Part shown: piece after piece, positions 12,887 through 27,359 of the stretch
How the letters are laid out: every line of letters starts with the position of its first letter
Position numbering within the stretch: position 1 is the stretch's first letter
Origin: Poecilobothrus nobilitatus
Lineage: Eukaryota; Arthropoda; Insecta; Diptera; Dolichopodidae
Length of the DNA: 64,000 bases
Assembly: GCA_947095535.1 (NCBI GenBank)
Contig: OX352774.1
Span: 263,411,843 to 263,475,842 of the forward strand
Direction: 5' to 3'
Position numbers and translations under genes: made by a program
Notes under the pieces: generated by a model
Told to the model about the DNA's origin: nothing
Seen by the model: the letters and a program-made list of their open reading frames with translations, nothing else
Databases searched by the model: none

Positions 12887-14460
12887 ATACCCGTACGATA
12901 GGATCGGGTATAATAAAATTACTCCTCCGTTTGTAACACCGCGAAATAAGCGAGCTAGATATACCTTCAAAGGTATGGATCGGATCAGAAAAAAATTCTA
13001 AGACTTTTGAGCCATGTCCGTCCGTCCGTCCGTCCGTCCGTCCGTCCGTCCGTCAGCACGCTAACTCAAAAACTAAGAAAGCTAGAATCTTGAAATTTAC
13101 ACAAAATATTTTGGGAGTAATTTGTAGGTTCCCTATTTTTTTTGGTTGAGTTTGGACCAAGCCTTAGGGTAGCTCTCGAACACCTAACTTTTAGATCCCG
13201 ACATTTTTTTTGCAATAGAGCTATGAAATTTTAACTACTGATAGATCTCACAAAAATATTAATTTTATTTTTAATAACTTTTTTTTGTAGCCCTACCCGT
13301 TACGGAGCTACAGCTCCCCAAAGGTTCAAAAAAGCTCTATATTTAAATTGTTATAGCACAAGTTGTATAAGGTATATCTTCATTTTGAAAACGGCAAACG
13401 ATTACTACTTTTATTAGCTTTAAAAATATATATACAATAAATATATATTTGTGGCATACGGTGTCTTAATTTACCGTTATGCGAAACTCAAATTTTGCAA
13501 AATCCTTTAACCCTTCTATCTTCTAAACGGTTTAAGTTGGAAACAAGTTAGATCTTTGAAAATAAGTATGAGTCATTTCAGAAATTTTTTTTGTATCACC
13601 CCCCGTTTAGGAGCTGTAAGGGGTCAAAAACTGAAAATTTCCTATTTTTAAACACCTGTAACTTGAACACCTGTTAAAATTTTTTTGAAGTAATACACAA
13701 AAATTAAAGCTTCAACATTATACTCTTATTTCTGTTAACAACTTTTTTTAATAATATAGGGTTACTTTATAATTGACGAAAGTGTTACTTGATTTTTTCA
13801 AATTTTCTAACAAATTTCTTTAAAACGAATTTTTTCCATTTTGTTTTACTCGATAATTTGAAATTGTTGAGGATATAATGCGTAGTACATAAAAATGCAA
13901 ATAAATAAACAACATAACGGTTGCTTGAAGAATTTTTATTTATATGATATTAATATATATACATACTTATATAATATCATGTTTATTTACATATCGTATA
14001 TGTCACTAGTGAATGAATGATAAGAGTATAGATGTATATTATATAGCGCCGTATTTACATACATATATGTATTTTATTGTACTTATAAGAAATTATTCTG
14101 TCAATGGAATATTTAAATATAATATAATATAATATTTAAAATTATATTTACTATTTTGTACTAAGTAAATTTAATATACATTTACCGCTTAGTATTAAAT
14201 GGTACTATAGAATATTTGAAAAAGTTTTGGATTGATAATCGTTATGTGGAAGGTTAGAATTTGCTTTTGAAGAATGTATAAACATATAGTTTGAATATAT
14301 CTACAACCCATAGTTCGAGAAATTATAAAATTCACCCAAATTATTTTAAAATACTAAAATATTAAAAAAATAATATTGTAAGCAGAGTAACAGGCTGTGA
14401 ACATACTAACGGTTCGTACGGGTATCTAAGAGTTGACATAGTCAACTGTATTCTTCCTCG
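12887..14460 (+). mobile_element. DINE-1/INE-1-like HINE, copy 2
   Basis: A full-length 1574-bp element with perfect 12-bp subterminal inverted repeats: ATACCCGTACGA at 12887-12898 and TCGTACGGGTAT at 14414-14425. The 3' hairpin is AGTTGAC-ATA-GTCAACT at 14431-14447, ending CTTCCTCG. It is nearly identical to copies 1 and 3. In its 5' part it shares more variants with copy 3 (for example TAGGGTAGCTCTCGAACACC) than with copy 1. It lacks about 17 bases present in copies 1 and 3 near 13545, where GGAAAC joins directly to AAGTTAGATC. It interrupts CTATATTTTTTGG: left flank TTT, right flank TTTTT, so two extra T. No coding capacity is seen. Confidence 0.86.
13016..13054 (+). repeat. GTCC microsatellite of HINE copy 2 (9 units)
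   Basis: Nine full GTCC units plus GTC, the longest of the three copies. Flanks are identical in all copies (GCCAT on the left, AGCACG on the right), so the difference is pure repeat-number change. Confidence 0.92.
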
Positions 14461-15328
14461 TTTTTGGTCAAAATTCCTATTCAGTTTTTACTGAAGAAGC
14501 AAAAATGATATCAAAATAAGCTTAATATCGTGAAAAAACAACGGGAAATGGTAGAAAAATCGATTTAAAGATTCGGTATTTTCAAAATCCATTTTCAGGC
14601 GATATACATTAGTTATGACTTTCGGATTTCGTTTTTATATTTAGAAATATCGTTCCCTACACAAAAACTATATTTTTTGGTCAAAATTCCTACTCTGAAG
14701 GAAAATATTCAGTTTTTACTGAAGAAGCAAAAATGATATCAAAATAAGCTTAAAATCAGGAAAAAACAACGGGAATGGTAGAAAAATCGATTTAAAGATT
14801 CGGTATTTTCAAAATCCATTTTCAGGCGATATAAATTAGTTACGACTTTCGGATTTCGTTTTTATATTTAGAAATATTGTCCCGTACACAAAACTACACT
14901 TTTTGGTCAAAATTCCTATTCTGAAGGAAAATACTCAGTTTTTATTGAAGAAGCAAAAATGATATCAAAATAAGCTTAATCGTGAAAAAACAACGGGAAA
15001 TGGTAGAAAAATCGATTTAAAGATTCGGTATTTTCAAAATCCATTTTCAGGCGATATACATTAGTTATGACTTTCGGATTTCGTTTTTATATTTAGAAAT
15101 ATCGTTCCCTACACAAAAACTATATTTTTTGGTCAAAATTCCTACTCTGAAGGAAAATATTCAGTTTTTACTGAAGAAGCAAAAATGATATCAAAATAAG
15201 CTTAAAATCAGGAAAAAACAACGGGAATGGTAGAAAAATCGATTTAAAGATTCGGTATTTTCAAAATCCATTTTCAGGCGATATACATTAGTTATGACTT
15301 TCGGATTTCGTTTTTATATTTAGAAATA
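14461..15328 (+). repeat. Segmental duplication A, first copy (offset 2260 bp)
   Basis: This segment matches 16721-17588 almost base for base. Shared private markers are the CCTATTCAGTTTTT short monomer, the TAATCGTG two-base loss, AACGGGAATGG, and CCCGTACACAAAACTA. Here the left edge coincides with the 3' end of HINE copy 2, whereas the paralog has plain satellite on its left. Confidence 0.82.
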
Positions 15329-16720
15329 TCGTTCCCTGCACAAAAACTATATTTTTTGGTCAAAATTCCTATTCTGAAGGAAAATATTCAGTTTTTACTG
15401 AAGAAGCAAAAATGATATCAAAATAAGCTTAAAATCGTGAAAAAACAACGGGAAAAGGTAGAAAAATCGATTTAAAGATTCCGTATTTTCAAAATCCACT
15501 TTCAGGCGATATAAATTAGTTATGACTTTCGGATTTCGTTTTTATAATTAGAAATATTGTCCCAAACACAAAAACTTTATTTTTTGGTCAAAATTCCTAT
15601 TCGAAAGGAAAATATTCAGTTTTTACTGAGGAAGCAAAAATGATATCAAAATAAGCTTAAAATCGTGAAAAAACAACGGGAAATGGTAGAAAAATCGATT
15701 TAAAGATTCGGTATTTTCAAAAACCATTTTCAGGCGATATAAATTAGTTATGACTTTCGGATTTCGTTTTTATATTCAGAAATATTGTCCCCTACACAAA
15801 AACTATATTTTTTGGTCAAAATTCCTATTCTGAAGGAAAATATTCAGTTTTTACTGAAGAAGCAAAAATGATATCAAAATAAGGTTAAAATCAGGAAAAA
15901 ACAACGGGAAATAGTAGAAAAATCGATTTACAGATTCGGTATTTTCAAAATCCATTTTCAGGCGATATAAATTAGTTATGACTTTCGGATTTCGTTTTTA
16001 TATTCAGAAATATTGTCCCGTACACAAAAACTATATTTTTTGGTCAAAATTCCTATTCTGAAGGAAAATATTCAGTTTTTACTGAAGAAGCAAAAATGAT
16101 ATCAAAATTAGCTTAAAATCTGGAAAAAAACAACGGGAAATGGTAGAAAAATCGATTTAAAGATTCGGTATTTTCAAAATCCATTTTCAGGCGATATAAA
16201 TTACTTATGACTTTCGGATTTCGTTTTTATATTCAGAAATATTGTCCCCTACACAAAAACTATATTTTTTGGTCAAAATTCCTATTCTGAAGGAAAATAT
16301 TCAGTTTTTACTGAAGAAGCAAAAATGATATCAAAATTCGCTTAAAATCAGGAAAAAACAACGGGAAATGGTAGAAAAATCGATTTAAAGATTCTGTATT
16401 TTCAAAATCCATTTTCAGGCGATATAAATTAGTTATGACTTTCGGATTTCGTTTTTATATTCAGAAATATTGTCCCCTACACAAAAACTATATTTTTTGG
16501 TTAAAATTCCTATTCTGAAGGAAAATATTAAGTTTTTACTGAAGAAGCAAAAATGATATCAAAATAAGCTTGAAATCAGGAAAAAACAACGGGAATGGTA
16601 GAAAAATCGATTTAAAGATTCGGTACTTTCTAAATCCATTTTCAGGCGATATGAATTAGCTACGACTTTCGGATTTCGTTTTTATATTTAGAAATATTGT
16701 CCCGTACTCAAAAACTATAT

Positions 16721-17588
16721 TTTTTGGTCAAAATTCCTATTCAGTTTTTACTGAAGAAGCAAAAATGATATCAAAATAAGCTTAATATCGTGAAAAAACA
16801 ACGGGAAATGGTAGAAAAATCGATTTAAAGATTCGGTATTTTCAAAATCCATTTTCAGGCGATATACATTAGTTATGACTTTCGGATTTCGTTTTTATAT
16901 TTAGAAATATCGTTCCCTACACAAAAACTATATTTTTTGGTCAAAATTCCTACTCTGAAGGAAAATATTCAGTTTTTACTGAAGAAGCAAAAATGATATC
17001 AAAATAAGCTTAAAATCAGGAAAAAACAACGGGAATGGTAGAAAAATCGATTTAAAGATTCGGTATTTTCAAAATCCATTTTCAGGCGATATAAATTAGT
17101 TACGATTTTCGGATTTCGTTTTTATATTTAGAAATATTGTCCCGTACACAAAACTATACTTTTTGGTCAAAATTCCTATTCTGAAGGAAAATACTCAGTT
17201 TTTATTGAAGAAGCAAAAATGATATCAAAATAAGCTTAATCGTGAAAAAACAACGGGAAATGGTAGAAAAATCGATTTAAAGATTCGGTATTTTCAAAAT
17301 CCATTTTCAGGCGATATACATTAGTTATGACTTTCGGATTTCGTTTTTATATTTAGAAATATCGTTCCCTACACAAAAACTATATTTTTTGGTCAAAATT
17401 CCTACTCTGAAGGAAAATATTCAGTTTTTACTGAAGAAGCAAAAATGATATCAAAATAAGCTTAAAATCAGGAAAAAACAACGGGAATGGTAGAAAAATC
17501 GATTTAAAGATTCGGTATTTTCAAAATCCATTTTCAGGCGATATACATTAGTTATGACTTTCGGATTTCGTTTTTATATTTAGAAATA
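16721..17588 (+). repeat. Segmental duplication A, second copy
   Basis: Paralog of 14461-15328 at a constant offset of 2260 bp. It diverges at about 17588, where ATTGTCCCC replaces ATCGTTCCC. On its left, CTATATTTTTTGG is uninterrupted, so this copy carries no HINE. Confidence 0.82.
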
Positions 17589-18765
17589 TTGTCCCCTACA
17601 CAAAAACTATATTTTTTGGTTAAAATTCCTATTCTGAAGGAAAATATTCAGTTTTTACTGAAGAAGAAAAAATGATATCAAAATAAGCTTAATTGAAGAA
17701 GCAAAAATGATATCAAAATAAGCTTAAAATCGTGAAAAAACAACGGGAAATGGTAGAAAAATCGATTTAAAGATTCCGTATTTTCAAAATCCATTTTCAG
17801 GCGATATACATTAGTTATGACTTTCGGATTTCGTTTTTATATTTAGAAATATCGTTCCCTACACAAAAACTATATTTTTTGGTCAAAATTCCTACTCTGA
17901 AGGAAAATATTCAGTTTTTACTGAAGAAGCAAAAATGATATCAAAATAAGCTTAAAATCAGGAAAAAACAACGGGAATGGTAGAAAAATCGATTTAAAGA
18001 TTCGGTATTTTCAAAATCCATTTTCAGGCGATATAAATTAGTTACGATTTTCGGATTTCGTTTTTATATTTAGAAATATTGTCCCGTACACAAAACTATA
18101 CTTTTTGGTCAAAATTCCTATTCTGAAGGAAAATACTCAGTTTTTATTGAAGAAGCAAAAATGATATCAAAATAAGCTTAATCGTGAAAAAACAACGGGA
18201 AATAGTAGAAAAATCGATTTAAAGATTCGGTATTTTCAAAATCCATTTTCAGGCGATATACATTAGTTATGACTTTCGGATTTCGTTTTTATATTTAGAA
18301 ATATCGTTCCCTACACAAAAACTATATTTTTTGGTCAAAATTCCTACTCTGAAGGAAAATATTCAGTTTTTACTGAAGAAGCAAAAATGATATCAAAATA
18401 AGCTTAAAATCAGGAAAAAACAACGGGAATGGTAGAAAAATCGATTTAAAGATTCGGTATTTTCAAAATCCATTTTCAGGCGATATACATTAGTTATGAC
18501 TTTCGGATTTCGTTTTTATATTTAGAAATATTGTCCCCTACACAAAAACTATATTTTTTGGTTAAAATTCCTATTCTGAAGGAAAATATTCAGTTTTTAC
18601 TGAAGAAGAAAAAATGATATCAAAATAAGCTTAATTGAAGAAGCAAAAATGATATCAAAATAAGCTTAAAATCGTGAAAAAACAACGGGAAATGGTAGAA
18701 AAATCGATTTAAAGATTCCGTATTTTCAAAATCCATTTTCAGGCGATATACATTAGTTATGACTT
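16840..18765 (+). repeat. Tandem 942-bp higher-order repeat (four monomers plus 34 bp)
   Basis: Bases from about 16840 repeat 942 bp downstream until about 17823/18765. The diagnostic join is GCTTAATTGAAGAAGC at 17691 and 18633, where about 35 bp (GAAGAAGC to GCTTAA) is partially re-copied. 942 equals four 227-bp monomers plus this extra piece. GAAGAAGAAAAAATG just before the join and GTTACGATTTTCGG also recur at the same spacing. Confidence 0.82.
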
Positions 18766-21700
18766 TTGGATTTCGTTTTTATATTTAGAAATATCGTTCC
18801 CTACACAAAAACTCTATTTTTTGGTCAAAATTCCTATTCTGAAGGAAAATATTCAGTTTTTACTGAAGAAGCAAAAATGATATCAAAGTAAGCTTAAAAT
18901 CGTGAAAAAACAACGGGAAAAGGTAGAAAAATCGATTTAAAGATTCCGTATTTTCAAAATCCATTTTCAGGCGATATACATTAGTTATGACTTTTGGATT
19001 TCGTTTTTATATTTAGAAATATCGTTCCCTACACAAAAACTCTATTTTTTGGTCAAAATTCCTATTCTGAAGGAAAATATTCAGTTTTTACTGAAGAAGC
19101 AAAAATGATATCAAAATAAGCTTAAAATCGTGAAAAAACAACGGGAAAAGGTAGAAAAATCGATTTAAAGATTCCGTATTTTCAAAATCCACTTTCAGGC
19201 GATATAAATTAGTTATGACTTTCGGATTTCGTTTTTATAATTAGAAATATTGTCCCCAACACAAAAACTTTATTTTTTGGTCAAAATTCCTATTCTGAAG
19301 GAAAATATTCAGTTTTTACTGAAGAAGCAAAAATGATATCAAAATAAGCTTAAAATCGTGAAAAAACAACGGGAAATGGTAGAAAAATCGATTTAAAGAT
19401 TCCGTATTTTCAAAATCCACTTTCAGGCGATATAAATTAGTTATGACTTTCGGATTTCGTTTTTATATTTAGAAATATTGTCCCGTACACAAAAACTATA
19501 TTTTTTGGTCAAAATTCCTATTCTGAAGGAAAATATTCAGTTTTTACTGAAGAAGCAAAAATGATATCAAAATTAGCTTAAAATCAGGAAAAAACAACGG
19601 GAAATGGTAGAAAATCGATTTAAAGATAAGGTATTTTGAAAATCCATTTTCAGGCGATATAAATTAGTTATGACTTTCGGATTTCGTTTTTATATTTAGA
19701 AATATTGTCCCGTACACAAAAACTATATTTTTTGGTCAAAATTCCTATTCTGAAGGAAAATATTCAGTTTTTACTGAAGAAGCAAATTTGATATCAAATT
19801 AGCTTAAAATCAGGAAAAAATAACGGGAAATGGTAGAAAAATCGATTTAAAGATTCGGTATTTTCAAAATCCATTTTCAGGCGATATTAGTTATGACTTT
19901 CGGATTTCGTTTTTATATTCACAAATATTGTCCCCTACACAAAAACTATATTTTTTGGTCAAAATTCCTATTCTGAAGGAAAATATTCAGTTTTTACTGA
20001 AGAAGCAAAAATGATATCAAAATTAGCTTAAAATCAGGAAAAAACAACGGGAAATGGTAGAAAAATCGATTTAAAGATTCGGTATTTTCAAAATCCATTT
20101 TCAGGCGACATAAATTAGTTATGACTTTCGGATTTCGTTTTTATATTTAGAAATATTGTCCCCTACACAAAAACTATATTTTTTGGTCAAAATTCCTATT
20201 CTGAAGGAAAATATTCAGTTTTTACTGAAGAAGCAAAAATGATATCAAAATAAGCTTAAAATCAGGAAAAAACAACGGGAATGGTAGAAAAATCGTTTTA
20301 AAGATTCGGTATTTTCATAATCCATTTTCAAGCGATATGAATTAGTTATGACTTTTGGATTTCGTTTTTATATTTAGAAATATTGTCCCCTACACAAAAA
20401 CTATATTTTTTGGTCAAAATTCCTATTCTGAAGGAAAATATTCAGTTTTTACTGAAGAACCAAAAATGATATCAAAATAAGCTTAAAATCAGGAAAAAAC
20501 AACGGGAGATAGTAGAAAATTCGATTTAAAGATTCGGTATTTTCAAAAGCCATTTTCAGGCGATATAAATTAGTTACGACTTTCGGATTTCGTTTTTATA
20601 TTCAGAAATATTGTCCCCTACACAAAAACTATATTTTTTGGTTAAAATTCCTATTCTGAAGGAAAATATTCAGTTTTTACTGAAGAAGCAAAAATTATAT
20701 CAAAATTAGCTTAAAATCAGGAAAAAACAACGGGAAATGGTAGAAAAATCGATTTAAAGATTCGGTATTTTCAAAATCCATTTTCAGGCGATATAAATTA
20801 GTTATGAATTTCGGATTTCGTTTTTATATTTAGAAATATTGTCCCCAACACAAAAACTATATTTTTTGGTCAAAATTCCCATTCTGAAGGAAAATATTCA
20901 GTTTTTACTGAAGAAGCAAAAATGATATCAAAATAAGCTTAAAATCAGGAAAAAACAACGGGAAATGGTAGAAAAATCGATTTAAAGATTCCGTATTTTC
21001 AAAATCCATTTTCAGGCGATATACATTCGTTATGACTTTTGGATTTCGTTTTTATATTTAGAAATATCGTTCCCTGCACAAAAACTCTATTTTTTGGTCA
21101 AAATTCCTATTCTGAAGGAAAATATTCAGTTTTTACTGAAGAAGCAAAAATGATATCAAAATAAGCTTAATATCGGGAAAAAACAACGGGAAATGGTAGA
21201 AAAATCGATTTAAAGATTCGGTATTTTCAAAATCCATTTTCAGGCGATATAAATTAGTTATGACTTTCGGATTTCGTTTTTGTATTTAGAAATATTGTCC
21301 CGTACACAAAAACTATATCTTTTGGTCAAAATTCCTATTCTGAAGGAAAATATTCAGTTTTTACTGAAGAAGCAAAAATGATATCAAAATAGGCTTAAAA
21401 TCAGGAAAAAACAACGGGAAATGGTAGAAAAATCGATTTAAAGATTCGGTATTTTCAAAATCCATTTTCAGGCGATATACATTCGTTATGACTTTTGGAT
21501 TTCGTTTTTATATTTAGAAATATCGTTCCCTACACAAAAACTCTATTTTTTGGTCAAAATTCCTATTCTGAAGGGAAATATTCAGTTTTTATTGAAGAAG
21601 CAAAAATGATATCAAAATAAGCTTAATATCGGGAAAAAACAACGGGAAATGGTAGAAAAATCGATTTAAAGATTTGGTATTTTCAAAATCCATTTTCAGG

Positions 21701-23709
21701 CGATATACATTCGTTATGACTTTTGGATTTCGTTTTTATATTTAGAAATATCGTTCCCTACACAAAAACTCTATTTTTTGGTCAAAATTCCTATTCTGAA
21801 GGAAAATATTCAGTTTTTACTGAAGAAGCAAAAATGATATCAAAATAAGGTTAAAATCAGGAAAAAACAACGGGAAATAGTAGAAAATTCGATTTAAAGA
21901 TTCGGTATTTTCAAAATCCATTTTCAGGCGATATAAATTAGTTATGACTTTCGGATTTCGTTTTTATATTCAGAAATATTGTCCCCTACACAAAAACTAT
22001 ATTTTTTGGTTAAAATTCCTATTCTGAAGGAAAATATTCAGTTTTTACTGAAGAAGCAAAAATTATATCAAAATTAGCTTAAAATCAGGAAAAAACAACG
22101 GGAAATGGTAGAAAAATCGATTTAAAGATTCGGTATTTTCAAAATCCATTTTCAGGCGATATAAATTAGTTATGACTTTCGGATTTCGTTTTTATATTCA
22201 GAAATATTGTCCCCTACACAAAAACTATATTTTTTGGTTAAAATTCCTATTCTGAAGGAAAATATTCAGTTTTTACTGAAGAAGCAAAAATTATATCAAA
22301 ATTAGCTTAAAATCAGGAAAAAACAACGGGAAATGGTAGAAAAATCGATTTAAAGATTCGGTATTTTCAAAATCCATTTTCAGCGATATAAATTAGTTAT
22401 GACTTTCGGATTTCGTTTTTATATTCAGAAATATTGTCCCCTACACAAAAACTATATTTTTTGGTTAAAATTCCTATTCTGAAGGAAAATATTCAGTTTT
22501 TACTGAAGAAGCAAAAATTATATCAAAATTAGCTTAAAATCAGGAAAAAACAACGGGAAATGGTAGAAAAATCGATTTAAAGATTCGGTATTTTCAAAAT
22601 CCATTTTCAGGCGATATAAATTAGTTATGACTTTCGGATTTCGTTTTTATATATAGAAATATTGTCCCGTACACAAAAACTATATTTTTTGGTCAAAATT
22701 CCTATTCTGAAGGAAAATATTCAGTTTTTACTGAAGAAGCAAAAATGATATCAAAATAAGCTTAAAATCAGGAAAAAAAAAACGGGAAATGGTACAAAAA
22801 TCGATTTAAAGATTCCGTATTTTCAAAATCCATTTTCAGGCGATATACATTCGTTATGACTTTTGGATTTCGTTTTTATATTTAGAAATATCGTTCCCTA
22901 CACAAAAACTCTATTTTTTGGTCAAAATTCCTATTCTGAAGGAAAATATTCAGTTTTTACTGAAGCAGCAAAATGATATCAAAATAAGCTTAAAATCAGG
23001 AAAAAATAACGGGAAATGGTAGAAAAATCGATTTAAAGATTCCGTATTTTCAAAATCCATTTTCAGGCGATATACATTAGTTATGACTTTCGTATTTCGT
23101 TTTTATATTTAGAAATATCGTTCCCTACACAAAAACTCTATTTTTTGGTCAAAATTCCTATTCTGAAGGAAAATATTCAGTTTTTACTGAAGAAGCAAAA
23201 ATGATATCAAAATATGCTTAATATCGTGAAAAAACAACGGGAAATGGTAGAGAAATCGAATTAAAGATTCGGTATTTTCAAAATCCATTTTCAGGCGATA
23301 TACATTAGTTATGACTTTCGGATTTCGTTTTTATATTTAGAAATATCGTTCCCTACACAAAAACTCTATTTTTTGGTCAAAATTCCTATTCTGAAGGAAA
23401 ATATTCAGTTTTTACTGAAGAAGCAAAAATGATATCAAAATAAGCTTAAAATCGTGAAAAAACAACGGTAAAAGGTAGAAAAATCGATTTAAAGATTCGG
23501 TATTTTCAAAATCCATTTTCAGGCGATATACATTAGTTATGACTTTCGGATTTCGTTTTTATATTTAGAAATATTGTCCCCTACACAAAAACTATATTTT
23601 TTGGTCAAAATTCCTATTCTGAAGGAAAATATTCAGTTTTTACTGAAGAAGCAAAAATGATATCAAAATAAGCTTAATATCGTGAAAAAACAACGGGAAA
23701 TGGTAGAAA

Positions 23710-24935
23710 AATCGATTTAAAGATTCGGTATTTTCAAAATCCATTTTCAGGCGATATACATTAGTTATGACTTTCGGATTTCGTTTTTATATTTAGAAAT
23801 ATCGTTCCCTACACAAAAACTCTATTTTTTGGTCAAAATTCCTATTCTGAAGGAAAATATTCAGTTTTTACTGAAGAAGCAAAAATGATATCAAAATAAG
23901 CTTAAAATCGTGAAAAAACAACGGGAAATGGTAGAAAAATCGATTTAAAGATTCGGTATTTTCAAAATCCATTTTCGGGCGATATACATTAGTTATGACT
24001 TTCGGATTTCGTTTTTATATTTAGAAATATCGTTCCTTACACAAAAACTCTATTTTTTGGTCAAAATTCCTATTCTGAAGGAAAATATTCTGTTTTTACT
24101 GAAGAAGCAAAAATGATATCAAAATAAGCTTAAAATCGTGAAAAAACAACGGGAAATGGTAGAAAAATCGATTTAAAGATTCGGTATTTTCAAAATCCAT
24201 TTTCAGGCGATATACATTAGTTATGACTTTCGGATTTAGTTTTTATATTTAGAACTATCGTTCCCTACACAAAAACTCTATTTTTTGGTCAAAATTCCTA
24301 TTCTGAAGGCAAATATTCAGTTTTTACTGAAGAAGCAAAAATGATATCAAAATAAGCTTAAAATCAGGAAAAAACAACGGGAAATGGTAGAAAAATCGAT
24401 TTAAAGATTCGGTATTTTCAAAATCCATTTTCAGGCGATATACATTAGTTATGACTTTCGCATTTCGTTTTTATATTTAGAAATATCGTTCCCTACACAA
24501 AAACTCTATTTTTTGGTCAAAATTCCTATTCTGAAGGAAAATATTCAGTTTTTACTGAAGAAGCAAAAATGATATCAAAATAAGCTTAATATCGTGAAAA
24601 AACAACGGGAAATGGTAGAAAAATCGATTTAAAGATTCGGTATTTTCAAAATCCATTTTCAGGCGATATAAATTAGTTATGACTTTCGGATTTCGTTTTT
24701 ATATATAGAATTATTGTCCCGTACACAAAAACTATATTTTTTGGTCAAAATTCCTATTCTGAAGGAAAATATTCAGTTTTTACTGAAGAAGCAAAAATGA
24801 TATCAAAATAAGCTTAAAATCAGGAAAAAAACAACGGGAAATAGTAGAAAAATCGATTTAAAGATTCCGTATTTTCAAAATCCATTTTCTGGCGATATAC
24901 ATTAGTTATGACTTTTGGATTTCGTTTTTATATTC
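23710..24935 (+). repeat. Segmental duplication B, first copy (offset 3650 bp)
   Basis: It matches 27360-28585 with few differences. Markers at a constant 3650-bp spacing are CGTTCCTTAC (24031/27681), GGATTTAGTTTT (24231/27881), TCTGAAGGCAAAT (24302/27952) and AGAATTATTGTCCCG (24708/28358). The offset is close to sixteen monomers. Confidence 0.8.
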
Positions 24936-27359
24936 AGAAATATTGTCCCCTACACAAAAACTATATTTTTTGGTTAAAATTCCTATTCTGAAGGAAAATA
25001 TTCAGTTTTTACTGAAGAAGCAAAAATTATATCAAAATTAGCTTAAAATCAGGAAAAAACAACGGGAAATGGTAGAAAAATCGATTTAAAGATTCGGTAT
25101 TTTCAAAATCCATTTTCAGGCGATATAAATTAGTTATGACTTTCGGATTTCGTTTTTATATTCAGAAATATTGTCCCCTACACAAAAACTATATTTTTTG
25201 GTTAAAATTCCTATTCTGAAGGAAAATATTAAGTTTTTACTGAAGAAGCAAAAATTATATCAAAATTAGCTTAAAATCAGGAAAAAACAACGGGAAATGG
25301 TAGAAAAATCGATTTAAAGATTCGGTATTTTCAAAATCCATTTTCAGGCGATATAAATTAGTTATGACTTTCGGATTTCGTTTTTATATTCAGAAATATT
25401 GTCCCCTACACAAAAACTATATTTTTTGGTTAAAATTCCTATTCTGAAGGAAAATATTCAGTTTTTACTGAAGAAGCAAAAATTATATCAAAATTAGCTT
25501 AAAATCAGGAAAAAACAACGGGAAATGGTAGAAAAATCAATTTAAAGATTCGGTATTTTCAAAATCCATTTTCAGGCGATATAAATTAGTTATGACTTTC
25601 GGATTTCGTTTTTATATATAGAAATATCGTTCCCTACACAAAAACTCTATTTTTTGGTCAAAATTCCTATTCTGAAGGGAAATATTCAGTTTTTATTGAA
25701 GAAGCAAAAATGATATCAAAATAAGCTTAATATCGGGAAAAAACAACGGGAAATGGTAGAAAAATCGATTTAAAGATTCGGTATTTTCAAAATCCATTTT
25801 CAGGCGATATACATTTGTTATGACTTTCGGATTTCGTTTTTATATTTAGAAATATTGTCCCCTACACAAAAACTATATTTTTTGGTCAAAATTCCTATTC
25901 TGAAGGAAAATATTCAGTTTTTACTGAAGAAGCAAAAATGATATCAAAATAAGGTTAAAATCAACAAAAAAACAACGGGAAATAGTAGAAAATTCGATTT
26001 AAAGATTCGGTAATTTCAAAATCCATTTTCAGGCGATATAAATTAGTTATGACTTTCGGATTTCGTTTTTATATTCAGAAATATTGTCCCCTACACAAAA
26101 ACTATATTTTTTGGTTAAAATTCCTATTCTGAAGGAAAATATTCAGTTTTTACTGAAGAAGCAAAAATTATATCAAAATTAGCTTAAAATCAGGAAAAAA
26201 CAACGGGAAATGGTAGAAAAATCGATTTAAAGATTCGGTATTTTCAAAATCCATTTTCAGGCGATATAAATTAGTTATGACTTTCGGATTTCGTTTTTAT
26301 ATTCAGAAATATTGTCCCCTACACAAAAACTATATTTTTTGGTTAAAATTCCTATTCTGAAGGAAAATATTCAGTTTTTACTGAAGAAGCAAAAATTATA
26401 TCAAAATTAGCTTAAAATCAGGAAAAAACAACGGGAAATGGTAGAAAAATCGATTTAAAGATTCGGTATTTTCAAAATCCATTTTCAGGCGATATAAATT
26501 AGTTATGACTTTCGGATTTCGTTTTTATATTTAGAAATATTGTCCCCTACACAAAAACTATATTTTTTGGTCAAAATTCCTATTCTGAAGGAAAATATTC
26601 AGTTTTTACTGAAGATGCAAAAATGATATCAAAATAAGCTTAATATCGTGAAAAAACAACGGGAAATGGTAGAAAAATCGATTTAAAGATTCCGTATTTT
26701 CAAAATCCATTTTCAGGCGATATACATTAGTTATGACTTTCGGATTTCGTTTTTATATTTAGAAATATCGTTCCCTACACAAAAACTCTATTTTTTGGTC
26801 AAAATTCCTATTCTGAAGGAAAATATTCAGTTTTTACTGAAGAAGCAAAAATGATATCAAAATAAGCTTAAAATCGTGAAAAAACAACGGGAAATGGTAG
26901 AAAAATCGATTTAAAGATTCGGTATTTTCAAAATCCATTTTCAGGCGATATACATTAGTTATGACTTTCGGATTTCGTTTTTATATTTAGAAATATCGTT
27001 CCTTACACAAAAACTCTATTTTTTGGTCAAAATTCCTATTCTGAAGGAAAATATTCTGTTTTTACTGAAGAAGCAAAAATGATATCAAAATAAGCTTAAA
27101 ATCGTGAAAAAACAACGGGAAATGGTAGAAAAATCGATTTAAAGATTCGGTATTTTCAAAATCCATTTTCAGGCGATATACATTAGTTATGACTTTCGGA
27201 TTTCGTTTTTATATTTAGAAATATTGTCCCCTACACAAAAACTATATTTTTTGGTCAAAATTCCTATTCTGAAGGAAAATATTCAGTTTTTACTGAAGAA
27301 GCAAAAATGATATCAAAATAAGGTTAAAATCAGGAAAAAACAACGGGAAATGGTAGAAA

